NCBI GenBank assembly: GCA_013400155.1
Contig: VXBM01000777.1
Coordinates: forward strand, 248,001-312,000
Source: Helopsaltes ochotensis
Taxonomy: Eukaryota > Chordata > Aves > Passeriformes > Locustellidae
Reading direction: 5' to 3'
DNA length: 64,000 bases
In this document: positions 35,739-48,300 of the stretch, in pieces
How positions within the stretch are numbered: the first letter of the stretch is position 1
How the letters are laid out: each line of letters opens with the position of its first letter
Made by a program: the position numbers and the translations under genes
Notes under the pieces: generated by a model
The model's input: only the letters and a program-made list of their open reading frames with translations
Told to the model about the DNA's origin: nothing
Database searches by the model: none

Positions 35739-36119
35739 GTTGAGCACTGAAAGAACACACGGACTCTCCACTTGTTCAGGACACAAGAAGGAGAAGGAAG
35801 TTTATTTTCTGATTCCATTTATATAATATTTCTATCTAGACCATGGATTGGAGGAGAATGTTGCTACCCCTCCAATCACACTGGTCAAACCAACAGTCCA
35901 TCAATTGTTCCTTCCTCCAAGGAAAGAATGTAAACATCTTCCTATTCTTCAAAAATATACTATTTATTTATAACAGTCATTGAGAAAGAACTAAGAACTA
36001 TGAAAAACATCAAGAAACTGTGAACAACATCAGAAAAGCTGCAAGAATCAAGGCAACATTGCTGTATAGCATTAAAAATAAGTTTTCCTTTAAAACATTC
36101 CTTACTTTGGTTCCCTACA
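35739..36119 (-). mobile_element. Solo ERV LTR
   Basis: The plus strand starts TGTTGAGCACTGAAAGAACA and contains GGAAGTTTATTTTCTGATTCC, whose complement carries AATAAA. It then has 'acccctccaatcacactggtcaaacc' and 'aacagtccatcaattgttccttcctcc' blocks, and it ends in CTACA. These blocks match an LTR family I recall from songbird genomes. No internal retroviral sequence is present. Ends are approximate and no target-site duplication is visible. It is antisense to PRKN. Confidence 0.65.
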
Positions 36120-39100
36120 GCAGGTCCCTAGCCTAGTAAGCACCAGCTTCCAGAGAAATAAAACTTAAAAGGAAGTCCTGATGGTGCCATTTAATATCAT
36201 CTGATGAGAGACTGGTGAGTGTCTGCTCCATTTCTGCTGCTCCTGGCAGACTCTTCCATCCAAGAAATCTTCTACAGCTAACTTTCTGTGGAAGCTGCTG
36301 GGCTGTCTTGTCCTGGATTTTCTTGAGAGCTAAGAGAAAGTTCAAAAGTGAATTTGTGGGAGTCAACCAGCCTGAATTCCTACCACTGATATTCTCCTTC
36401 CGTCTTTAGATTCTTCATTGTTGGATAATGAACTTCTAAACTTGTGTAATAGGGCTTGATCTTTACACTTGTACTTATTTATCTAAGAAATATTTTATTT
36501 TGTAATATTTAACCTGTGAAACAGCTCAATAAATTTTATATTTCTTTCATTAAGTATAGTATTATCACCATTTGGCTGTGCAGGTTATTTTCCTTTACAA
36601 CACAGCACCTGGTATGAAATGAGTTAATGCTGTTAGTCTGCAGAGAAAGTACTTTTATGACAAAAATAAAATTACTTTGAAAAAAATGTACTTTAATTGA
36701 AAACCCATTTAAGGGGCAAAATTATATTATTGATTATGATCAAAATGTCCCAGACGCTGATGAATTCATCAGTTTCTGGTTTAGACGTGTTATAAATCTT
36801 TTTGTGGAGGCAGGTGAATGTGAATGAGGTGAATATTTTCAAATTATAGTGGCACATTACTTTTTATGTATAAGTTTTTTTTTTCTTTTCCTCTGAATGG
36901 AAACAGCTTTTTAAGGGCTGCACTAGAAAAATAACACACAATGAAATGTTCATTATAAATCAAGCTGAAATCAAACTGGTTTATGCCAATAAAAAGTATG
37001 TTTAAAAAATCATGACAAATTGTTTCAAAGATTTCTGAAAAATTATTTCAGTATTTACTCTGCTAGAGGAAAAACTGTGCAGTAAACCAAGAGTAAACAA
37101 TTAAGCTTTCGAGTATACTGTGAAATTAGAACAATATTTTTCATAATAGTATAAGTTGTAACATCTTTTATTCAAGTTTTCAGATCAAGATTCATAAAGC
37201 AGTATTTATTTCCTGCATTAATTTGAAGATTGTCTATGATGAAGCTGCATTACAAAATAATAGCATTGATTTTTGTAGCAATGATAAAGTCTTAAGAAGG
37301 GAAAATACCAGTAATTTTATTTTCCAATATATACAGCCCCTTACACTCCATAGGTAATTCTACACTGAGTATGTAGATCAGAAGTTAGATAGATTTTTGA
37401 AGGTATTTTACCTCTTCCTAAGTTCCTGGAATAATTAAGCTTCTTGGTGAGGGCCTGAACACAGCTGCTTCACTTAGTTAGCATCAGTTTAAATTCAAAA
37501 CACATGTGTGACAGAAGCTTTCACACAGGCTGTGTGCGTGGCGGCAGAGCACAAGCTGAGAGCCACAGATACTGTTTGCAAGTAGGGTTCTCTGCTTGCA
37601 TAAATGTATCCCAAACTAGGCTAGGGAAGCTGGCTATCCTACAACTGAAGCTGAGATGTTTTGTAGCTCTACCAGATTCATGAGGTGTTGGATACAGCTT
37701 CCTTTAAGTGCCGAGGCTGGTGTAAATTGTAGGCTCTGATCCCTCTGTATGCACAGAGACTCAGTCACTGTGGTGAAAGTGGAAGAATCCTCTTTCTGGT
37801 CCTCTTTACTGCTTAGAGCTTTTTCCTGGAAACAAGTTGCGGCTGCAGTGGGACCATGGCCTGGAAATCAGTCAGGTGAGTGCTCTGATGACTACACATT
37901 GTATAAAAGTAGCACTCTTATGTTTCCTCTAACTGAAGTAAAATAAATATCAGTGTGCTGCTAGCACAGTTTTGCACAGTCCTTTTTAAACTGAGCTGTG
38001 AAGGTTGTACCTTCTTGAAGAAAGGGTGATGCTCCTTATGGTGTGATTTATGATGGAAGGTACCTGCTTGTGATCTTGCTGCTTCTTTACCCCCGTGATG
38101 ACCTGCACTCTGTTTAAAGGGTGCTACATAAATGGCACTGAGACTCTGATGGTCGCTTTGAGAAAAAGTTGACTTTTTTTTCTTTCCTCTTAATTAGCTC
38201 AGTTCCTCATGCCCTAACCAAAAGACAATTTTCTGCTGCAGTGTAGGGAGAGTAGCAGTTTCATAATTATACATGGTATATAAACTAGAGTGTTTGTAGC
38301 ATGAAGCTACAGGTAGACTCCTTTTTATAATGAGGTCCTTTATTTGTAACGTGTCTGCCTCACTGAAAATACTAAGCATGCTGTTTTGCTTTCTAGAAAA
38401 CAGCTATTTGGTATACTTGAGTGAAATACCAGCTGGAGGATGTTATAAATACTAGTGTGTTTCTTTGGTTTATTGTTTAACGAAGTGCCTGACTGACCAC
38501 AGAGAGGAGGTGGTGTGCATTCTTTACTGTCAGGATATAGGAAGAAAAAAGGAAATAGAAACACATATTTTTTTCTCTTTTTTTTTCCTTTTGGCAAATG
38601 GAACCTCCTCCCCCACCCCTGCTCCCATTACCATGGCAAAGGTATTTAATTGCTGTCCAATTCTTAGAACAATAAATTGTAAAAATAAGATTGCAGGGAA
38701 AAAGAATTAATGTTCTCTGTGGAACTCCCGAACATGCAAATTCAGTTGTAGTCTTCCAATTCCTGCAACAAATTCATCTGCATGTGGCTGTCCACATCAA
38801 TCTGCTAATTATGCTAGAGATAGTCATGAATATCACAGAGCTGATAAGAACCGACTAAAACTATTTGACTGCCAAGTTAGAAATGAAGTTGAATCTGGAG
38901 TCTAAAATGCATAAGTAAATAGTAATAATAATAATTTCCTGTATATAATTGAAAAAACATAGACTTTGGAAAACAGGATGGGTGCCACTACCAGATAAGT
39001 GGCTTCAAGGATGCCTGTGTTTGCAGGTTTAGCTGTCAGCAGTATCACAGGTTATGCAGACTTTACTTGCACACTAAAACCAGCTATCTTCTATGTAACA

Positions 39101-39200
39101 CCAGTAGTGTTTTTATAAAGTTGCATTATCTTCCTTTTGCTTTAACACATCAAGAGGGATGCAAAGCCTAATGATGTTTTGGATTGTCTTGTTGTGTCTT
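36120..39200. other. PRKN: Intronic DNA, no gene seen
   Basis: AT-rich, with a modestly GC-richer stretch at 36120-36410 just after the LTR and another near 37500-37900. No exon or repeat family recognised in either. Confidence 0.45.
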
Positions 39201-39301
39201 GGGTTTGGGGTTTTTTTGGTTTGTTTTTGTTTGTTTTGTTTTGTTTTTGAGGAGGGGGTGGGAGGTTGGTTTGGTTTCTGGTTTGGATTTGGGGGTTTTG
39301 T
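39201..39301 (+). repeat. G/T strand-asymmetric tract
   Basis: About 100 bases of almost only G and T (a handful of A, one C), including GGGTTTGGGG and GGAGGGGGTGGGAGG. It is the mirror composition of the A/C tracts at 19.3 and 21.2 kb. Several G-runs could support a weak quadruplex. Confidence 0.85.
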
Positions 39302-42300
39302 GAGAATCCAACTGCTTAAGAATTATTTTATTGAGTGTTTATGATCCTGGTTAAAAGAAATATTTTACATGATTTTGGGTTCTTGATAAATATTTTAAAT
39401 CTGAATTGTAATCTTCAATTTTTCAAACTAGTTTCAAAAGTAACTAAGTTTAAGACTGAAGTCTTTAAGTTTGGGTTGTAATCTATTGAAAGGATAAGGA
39501 ATTACATTGATTATAATCACAGGCAGCACAAAGGTCACATGAGAGGTATTGGGAGCATCATCCAGCTTTGTTCAGGAATTGGCAAGACAAAGTTCTGGGG
39601 TTATAAAGCAGCAAAGGTGTGGTTTAGTAGAGCTTAAAATCAGGTCTTTTACTAACACAAAAGTAACAACTCTTAGTCATTATTGACTTGCATTGTGTTT
39701 GTAGCAGTGACCCAGAGGTGAAAGGCTCCACATCTCATTTCCAACCCTCTGAGCTATGTAGACCTCCCTAATTTAATTTGATGCAAAGCAATTATCAGGC
39801 TATTGATTTTTATTGATTGTGCTGTAGGACAGAAACATTTCTGGTGCAGCAGACAAGAACTTCTGGGATTGCCATCCACCCATATTCACATGTTTAAAGC
39901 TATGTAACTGAAGCTCTTGATGACCTCAGATGTCAGTAGATAGAATGTTTCTTTCCTTACATTTTGTGCCAGTGCATGCCCTCTGATCTTTCTTAAGTTC
40001 TTTGTACTTCTCGTGTCCTTTATTTTTGCTTTCTTTTCATTTGCATGGGTGCTTGCTTGTTTATTTTCTCCTTTCTCCCCAAGCCCTCTAATTCTTGAAT
40101 ATTTTCTAGTATCTCTTTCCCCCTTCATCATTACCATATTTCCCATTGCCAGGTCTTCCACTTACATACGTTTTCTTTTTCTCCTTACAAATTTCTACTG
40201 TATTTGATGACTCTGTCATGCTGTTCTCTGGATCCCCTTTCTCTAGTCTTTTGTCTTGTGATTCTCAGGTTCTCTTACCACTTCTGTGGGCATTTGCTTC
40301 TTTGCTGCAGCAGTTGTTGTCTCAGCCAGCGCTCATTTCACCTCCTTTGTACACCTGAATTGCACCTGTAGAGCAGGTGCACCTCTCTTCAGTACAGCAC
40401 TAAGTATATGCTCGTTCTGTAATTTAACCCACATGTGGAGTTTTTTATAAAGTGTGGGTGCTTCATCTAACAGGCATTGAATTGAGACATGCTGATTTCT
40501 TCAGGTATCAAGTACTTCAATTTATAGCACAGTTGCCTATTTTTTCTAACTGAAGAAGAACTTATACAAGAATGTATATTACATAATTTAATGCTGGGGT
40601 ATGATGTCTGACAGTCTCACTATAATGTATAGAAAGTAATGTAGCATAGATTTAAGAGTATAAATAAAGTGGAGGGAAAAAAGAGATTTTAAGAGCTCTG
40701 AACTGTCCTGAGCAGTTAGAACTATATTTGCAAAATACTAATTTATTAGGTTATTGTAAGTACCTATGTAACTTTTTGGAGTGAAGTCACTGTGCATTGA
40801 TAGATGTATATAACTCCTAATTTTAACATAAATTCATACATGATCACATTATTCTACTTGAAAGTAGTTTAATTGCATAAGGCAAAAAAGTAGCTGAAAA
40901 TTACTCATAACTTGTTAAAACTGAAAGCAAATGTTGAAAATGTTTTTATATGAGGACTTTCAATAGGAGTTTTATTCTGAGTAATTGTCTTGGTTCAACA
41001 ACACTGTCAGTGAAACTGACTGGTTTCACTGTTGCTCTCTGATAAAGGTGACCTAGAAATTCAGGTCATGGGTTTCAGTATGGGCAGTAGAAGGCAACTT
41101 TTACAGGCTACTTGTGGGAATTGATAAAGCTTTTAGAAGAGCTTTGGGAATTCTTTTAACTGAAGCATTATTTCTTGATGCAGTGGCTTAGGAGACAGAA
41201 CATTCTGCTGCTGATCTTTGTAGATTGTTTAATTCCTTGCAGTTCCAGGCAGATTGTTAAAAATGACTAAAATGTGCACTAAGAAGATAGGGCTTACTAA
41301 GTTTCGTTCTGTCATCACAGTTTTTGGCAAACTGATGTTTGTACATTGTTGTAGTTGTCCTTTTAAATGTGATATTAATACTTCTAAAGCCATTTCCATC
41401 TGGTTTTTTTTTCCTTTTTAATGATTCCAGCATGTTGCAATACACTGCAAACATATTGTCTGTTGCTCATTTTGCCTTTTTATTTACAAGTGGAGATAAG
41501 TCATATGATAAAAATGCAGAAAATGATGGCACTGATGAAGAACTGTGCTCTTCTTCTATGTTACACTAGTCATTTTCTTTGATAAGTTAATCAGGCTTAT
41601 TTACTCAATTGCTAACAGCTAGTTTAAATCCTATCAGAGCAATTTAGAGACATGTCCTCTCATTTGCAGAATTTCAGAAAGGATTTTGTATCCGTAGTCT
41701 GGAGTTTTAGTATGAGAGGAGAAAATATTTGTACTGTATCTAGTTAAGTTTGATAGAGTCTTCAGAATTCAATGAGGACTTTGAGGGCATTCTTCCCCAT
41801 GTCCCATTCTAGTCCCCTTTTTTGGGTCTTAATCCACTATAGTTATGTTATCACTCTTGTTCCCATGCCCCTTTCCAAGAAAGTTTTCTTATTTCAGGAC
41901 AGGCTGCAGCTGCACATCACATTGGAAGGACTTATGAACAAGAAAGATGTTCAGGGATAGATTATTCCTCAGTCTTTCTCTGTGGTTTAGTTTTTCTGAG
42001 CCAAAGTTTGAAGCTGCACTTTTATGTACCAGGCATTGGTAGCAATTTTTACTTGTATTTATCTAATTACATGTTGAACCCCTGTATAGATAAAGAAAGC
42101 ATTGACTGGGGGACTTGTTCTGTTTAAGAAGTGGCACCAGGGCAGTTAAGTAAAGAGTGATGTCAAAGAGAAAAAAAAAAAAGGAAGGCAATGAAATTCG
42201 GGAGAAATTTGTAGGAGAAGTGTAGAAATATCAAATATCACATAATGTTTACCAATGTATGAGTTGACTCCCATGAAAATGAATGTTGGGTATAAACAAT

Positions 42301-45300
42301 TAAGAGGAGGGATATAGCATCACATAGTTTGTGCTTCTGAACTCCATATCAAAACCTTGGGAAATTAAGCAATGTTATATGTATCAATCAAGGCTCATGT
42401 ATAATTATTATAAGATTCAGGTTTTCATTAGCTTGATTTGTGATCAGCAGCAAATACAGCAAGTTAAAATCCCTTTTCCGCAGTTTCGGCACAGATACCC
42501 TTAACTATTTTTCTGCAAAGCAGGAGTGTGTAATATTGAAACAAGTCTGAATGACAGGTTTAATACCTAAAGAGAAAGGTGATATAGGTAGGTTTAGGGT
42601 ACTTATATAATTGTGAAGAGAAAGGTAACAGCTATTTTGTGAACTGAATAGGGGAAGTAATAGAGACAGATGGAGCTTTGTAAAATATTAAAAGCTGTTA
42701 AAATAATCCTACTTAGCTTATTGAATAAAGGTAGAAGTGAAGTAATGTATTATAAGTGTCTGATAGCAATTAGCATTGGGAGCATTTATATGATCAGTTT
42801 CTGAAAACAACAGAGCGTCACTTCAATCGTTTTTGGTTGTTTTTCCAGTTTAAATTAAACTCAACTTGCAAAACTTAAGAACATTTCTTACCCCTTTAGC
42901 TATTGTAGGAAGATATATTTAATCTGAAAATTAATCTATGCTTAAACCCCCCCTGACTAAGCCCTATAAAATGAACAGTGTCATAGTTCCCTTTGAATAC
43001 ATGGCTTTTCAGAGTGCCCAGTATCTCAGGGTTTAGTCCAGCACATTACACCACTGAAATCCTGCTCAGTTTTCCTGATGGTTCATGTTAGACTTAATAA
43101 TAATAATAAAAAAAAAAGGAAGTCATGGTATTCAATGGAGGTGGGTCTGCTTGCTGACTACTGCAGAGCATAAGGCAGTATTTACCACCCAAAATGTTGC
43201 TACTGTGTTCTTGTAAGTAGAGCAAGTACAGCAACTGAGGTAAAGCAGCACAGAGAATGTTAAGACTATCCATAGTTAACAAATCCTTCTGTTTTATTAC
43301 ACCATTCGAAATGGTCACCAAAGGAAGAGAGCTCATATGCCCTGATACAAATCTCATATTTGCTTTGTATAGTATTTTCCTAGTTACTAGTATTCCTTCA
43401 TTCAGAGACGTAGATGTAGTGAATCCTAAGACACTTTTGTTAGGTTAAGGGTCTTGAAATTCTATACTAGGACTCCTAAGCAGTGAAAACTCAATTTGAA
43501 ATCGTTTGAGGGCACAATGACAGATCAATGGAAGATCAGTTAACTGTGGAGAGGAGAAATCAATTTATAACAGATAAATCACTAGTTATTAATGAACTAA
43601 TTAAATAGCCTAGAGTAATCCTTTAAATGATTCCTAGAATACAGTGCATTAATTGACAGCACTGTGATGTTCTTTGAGTCATTGTTCCTTTTTCTCTATG
43701 TATTTGAAATCAAATTTTGCTCCATACATAAAGAGAGTTTAATCTTATTGATGGCTTATTGGTCAGTAAAGTACAAGATACGGTGATTATAAGCATTGAA
43801 CAGTAGATACAGAAATGCAATACCAACATTGATCTTATTTGATAAATTTTCAATTTTGAGTTGTGATATAACATCATATCAGTTATCATTGCCCACATAG
43901 TTAAAAGTTTTTTAGTGTATTATATGTATTGCATGTTAACTACTAAATCTGTGGGCTTTTTGCAGTATTATGACAGACATAATTACTAACTCAGGTGTCT
44001 GGGGCTAAGTTTCACAGTTTGCACGCACAGACTTACTTAAGCATTTGGAAAAGTAACAAAGAATTACTGTTTGGATATAACAAATAGGGTCATGAAAAGA
44101 AATAAGTCATTTAAGATAGTGAAGAATCTAAGTGGAAAAAGCAATACAACCTAAGACATAAAGAAAGTTTTTTTTATATCTGCTGAATGTATTTCAACAA
44201 TAAGCAGAGAATTCACTTACAGAAGGTAGTGCTTTAACAAGGAGTGATAAACAAGTACTTTGCTATTAATAATTTCTGTAGGAGTTTTATTCAATTCAAG
44301 ATAAAATCTCCCCAAAAGATAAATTGATTTAGATTTCAGTGTAGACTGTGTGTGCAACTACAAATCACTTCAAAGGAATCAGTCGATTGTACAAGATTGA
44401 TTTCAAAATGTTTCTAATTCATTTTATTACACTTTCATGAGTGTATTTGATAGAAATGATTCAAATAAATATTTGAAAGAAGTGGCTGCCTGTTAATAAT
44501 TTGGTTTTGTTTTAATGCTGTTACCAGACATACATTTTGAAGGACTGTGCACATAACTTCATGTGGCTCATATTTGTGTAGTGTATATGACTAAAATTAA
44601 TAGAACAATAGTAAGTAAAATAGTGTGGTAGATTCTTTCTGTTAGAGTATAGTTAACTTTAAATATCATCAGAGTATTTTTCTATATTTTTATTAATCTT
44701 TATGGAATTAAAATGTACTTTAGGCACTGTTATTTGCATATTTGCCTCATAATAATATATTGCCATTAGGGATCTTACATAAATAGATTATTCAGAAACT
44801 GTAATTTTCCAGCAAGTTCAGTTTTTGGCACTGAACACTAGACAGACAATGAAAATATTACTGTGGTTAACATTTACTTTTATTCAATTAATGAATAATT
44901 ATGAGAAAGCTTACTTTCCTTAAGTGCAGTTATCTCCTTATGTTTTAGTAACTTGCTGTTCATTATGTTTCTAAATTAATAATAACACAAGCTGTGGAAT
45001 AAATGTCATTTGGGATTACAGTTGATGATGACCCCCAGTCTGGCTCATCACTTGTAATATTTCTGTCTTGTGGTTCTAAAGATTTTCAAAGTAATTGAAT
45101 CTTTCCTTTTTGTGACTGAACTCCAAAGGGGTTTTTCAATTCCCCTGTTGTCTTTTATAACCATAAAATTAAATTTTTTATCCCAGGGCTTCTCTGTTAG
45201 TGAAATTTCTTTAGAGAAAAATTAAATATGAAAGTCTTCTAACTGGAAAGAAAGGAGATTTACATTGTCTTTACTAATCAATTCTGATAAAAAACAGCTT

Positions 45301-47377
45301 TTATAAAATTCTAAGCAAGGAAATACATTTGTGGGCTTGCCATTAAAAAACCAAACAAATCCACAACAAAATAAAAGCATTATGGTTTTAAACTATTGGG
45401 AGCACCACCAAAAGTATTCTGTATACTTGTGTTTCTTAAAGTAACATTTCCTTTAATGGTCCTGGGAGTTTTATAGAGCTATCCAACTGATCTGCTATTC
45501 AAGACTAGTAGGATTTTTAAAATTTTTTTAACCTCAAAGGCAACTCAGTTCTGAACTGAAATGTGTTTTCTGAATCATATTCTTCAAATTTTGAAACCAG
45601 TGTCTCATCCTCTCTGTCAGAAGTGTGAAAGGAGACCACATTGCATGCCTTTGTTGGTCAGAACTCCCAGCTCAAATACCTTGAGTAACTTCAGCACTGC
45701 AATACTACCTGGTAAGCACAAGTCATGGTGTGGATTCATTGGACAGAAACAAGTTGGAGATAAGAGTTCTTTAGTGCAAATGTCATATTGGTGTTAGAAA
45801 ACAAGGAAGGAGTATTTGAAAGAAAGGAGAAACAACTTTCACTTTGCTGTCTTAAACTGAAATGACTTCTTGATGGGCATAAGACAGAATTGAATAGGCT
45901 ACCAAGCCCTTGATAGCTGATTTATACAAAGAAGCCCTTATTTGATAGAAATCAATTTACTGACAGAATTATGACAGAACAAATGACACAAAACCTTGAA
46001 GACCTTTCTTCAGATGGATTATATAAATAATCCTGAAAAAAGTCTCAATGATCAGATTATACATGAGTTTATTCATTTTTGTAGTAAATTTTCAATTGTA
46101 GAGCAGCTATGATTATAATGTGATTTTTTTGAACAGCTGACGTATACTAATTAATGCACTTTCAGTTCAGCTTCACAAATTTTCCTTAATACGTTTTGAA
46201 TTTCAGATTATTTTTCCTTGGGCTTCTGAAATTGTATTTTAAAAATGTATTACATCAATGTTATTCCTCAAGTATATGATGAACTCCTGCCTCTCCCCAA
46301 GTTAATGTAGTAGCCACACTTCCTTCTTGTTTCCCATAATTATTTTTAATGTAAAAATAATCATTGCATGTCAGTATTGGGATACAGGACTCCGATACTA
46401 GAGTTGATTCAGACTATTGAGTACTGTGTAATTGTCATGTCCTGTTTGTGTGTATATATGCTGCCCTTCTGACCTTTCAGTTCGAAGTTGAGGTTTTAAT
46501 AATCCGTTGGACAAAGTAAGCCATGCCAGGTATTGAATTGGGTGTTAATGTAGTTGGCAACATGATTCTCAACACTTCAATTTAATTGGTTCCTTTAAAA
46601 TTCCATTTTGTACCAAAATGTGGCAGGTGCAAGAATATACATGGAAAAATGGTGTGTATACACCTGGAGGGAGTAGTCAGAAACAATAATGGTTATTTGG
46701 CATCTTTCATAGTCATGTTCAGCTTATAGGAGCATTTTCAAAGTTGGAGTCTGATCATTCAAATTTCTTCCAGATTGCCCCATGAACAGTAAGAGCCTGA
46801 AAGCTGCAAAGCTGCCTTTTGAGTTTCTTTGGAATATCTTCCCTTGAAAGGAAAAATTAAGGGTTTTTGTGAACTTTAATAATGTAAAAAAAAACAACTT
46901 TATGCTTTTTCACCCCTTATTCTTCTGTCATCATGCTGATGGCTTTTGCATTGTCCAATTGTCACCACTGCCACTCTTCTGTAGGAGTCAATGCATAGGA
47001 AGGACATAGCTGGCTGTTAGTCCATGGATGTGCTCCATAACTGCACCATGCACAGGGGTCTCCAATCTGGGGACAAGATACTGTAATGTGCGAGAGTGGT
47101 ACCACAGCTGCCTTGTAGACACATGGGTGAATCCAGTCTGGTATCAGCGTGAGGCTTGGTCCTGTAGAGCCTACAGTCTAGGAAAAGGACAGAACAGGCT
47201 GTAATTGGTCTTAGGAAGAAAAAGCTGAGAAGAGGTGGCGTTGCTGTCTAGCACTGTCTAATTGGATTATTCACAGTAAAACAAAGCTCTTTTCACAGGT
47301 GCACCATGATAGGACAGGAGGGAAGAGGAACAGATTCTAAAACAAAAAGCAATATGTCAGGGAAAAAAATAATCGGG
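39302..47377. other. PRKN: Intronic DNA, no gene seen
   Basis: About 8 kb of AT-rich PRKN intron. A 9-bp-stem hairpin (CAGTGAAAC / GTTTCACTG, loop TGACTG) lies at 41008-41031. The open frame at 45561-45797 contains a few cysteines but no recognisable domain. Unclassified, slightly GC-richer DNA at 46920-47230 might be a degraded repeat. Confidence 0.45.
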
Positions 47378-47556
47378 AGAGTACTTAAACATTGGAACAC
47401 ACTGCATGGGGAGGCTGTGGAATTGCCTTCCTTGATGTGCTTATCTTGACTGGACACAGCCCTAAGAACCCTGATATAGTCATCTGCTTAAGGCAGCAGT
47501 GTGGACTAGATGACCCACATAGGAAGGTCTCTTCCAGTCTTAATAGCTCTGTAGCT
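47378..47556 (+). mobile_element. CR1 LINE 3' fragment
   Basis: Sense CR1 3' landmarks run in order on the plus strand: ACATTGGAACACACTGCATG, GGGAGGCTGTGGAATTGCCT, then ACTAGATGACCC and GGTCTCTTCCAGTCTTAA. It is the only CR1 fragment in this intron oriented with PRKN. It may extend upstream to about 47260. Confidence 0.8.
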
Positions 47557-48124
47557 CAACCCAGTCTTCCCATCAGTCATGCTGGTACTAAGTGTCTGTC
47601 ATGCTGTCAGACTCCTTTTTCTCCTCATCTGTCTTTGGTATCGGCCTCCCCTGCATTTCAAAAAGACAGCTTAGAGAATAGTGCAGGAAGTGGCAGGACT
47701 AATCCATTAGTTCATACCTAAAATTAAAATGGAAAGGAACTGGAAATTTAATGGAAGTAAGGCTGTGTGGTAGTTCAATCTTATTGATGGACAAATCTGT
47801 TTCAGAGGACTGAGCATCAAGTGTGCTATTTTAGCTGTTGATAACACCTGTGTCTATATCTTGGAAAGAATAATTTATTCTGGGCCGTGGCTTTGTCAGC
47901 CAGATGCTTGGCTGCAATAATGGTTTTCTGAAGAAGCAGGTGCAATGAGGCTGCCATGGAAACAGGCTAAATGAAGAGTGCATCTTGCATGTGGCCTCAA
48001 CTTTCATAGTTAAAGGACAACTGTCTTTGTCAAGGTGTCCACTCAGGCAACATTCTTTAGGGTCGAAGCTCATAGGCAACATGGATGCAAATTGCCTGGT
48101 TCATCATGCTCAGCTGAAGAAGCT
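47557..48124. other. PRKN: Intronic DNA, no gene seen
   Basis: Mixed-composition intron. The sequence at 47830-47970 (AGAATAATTTATTCTGGGCC and on) is faintly LTR-like but too weak to call. Confidence 0.35.
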
Positions 48125-48300
48125 GAATGGTGTGTGGGAGCTGGATCTGCCGGTGTGCATCCACCCCCCACACGTGGTGCTTGTGCTGGGCCCACTGGCT
48201 GAGCCAGGCGTGTGGTGGCCAGTGCGTAGAGCACGTGCAGGCTCTGTAAGATGCTGCACAAGCTGAGCTGGGAGAGTGGACCCCTGCGTCAAAGGCAATA
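48125..48300. other. GC-rich patch with two E-boxes
   Basis: This 175-bp CpG-bearing patch sits in AT-rich intron. It holds two CACGTG E-boxes at 48171-48176 and 48232-48237, 61 bp apart, and a short inverted repeat TGGCTGAGCCA between them. Overlapping minus-strand ORFs in three frames (about 48057-48404) have no family features. It could be an enhancer or an unrecognised repeat. Confidence 0.4.
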
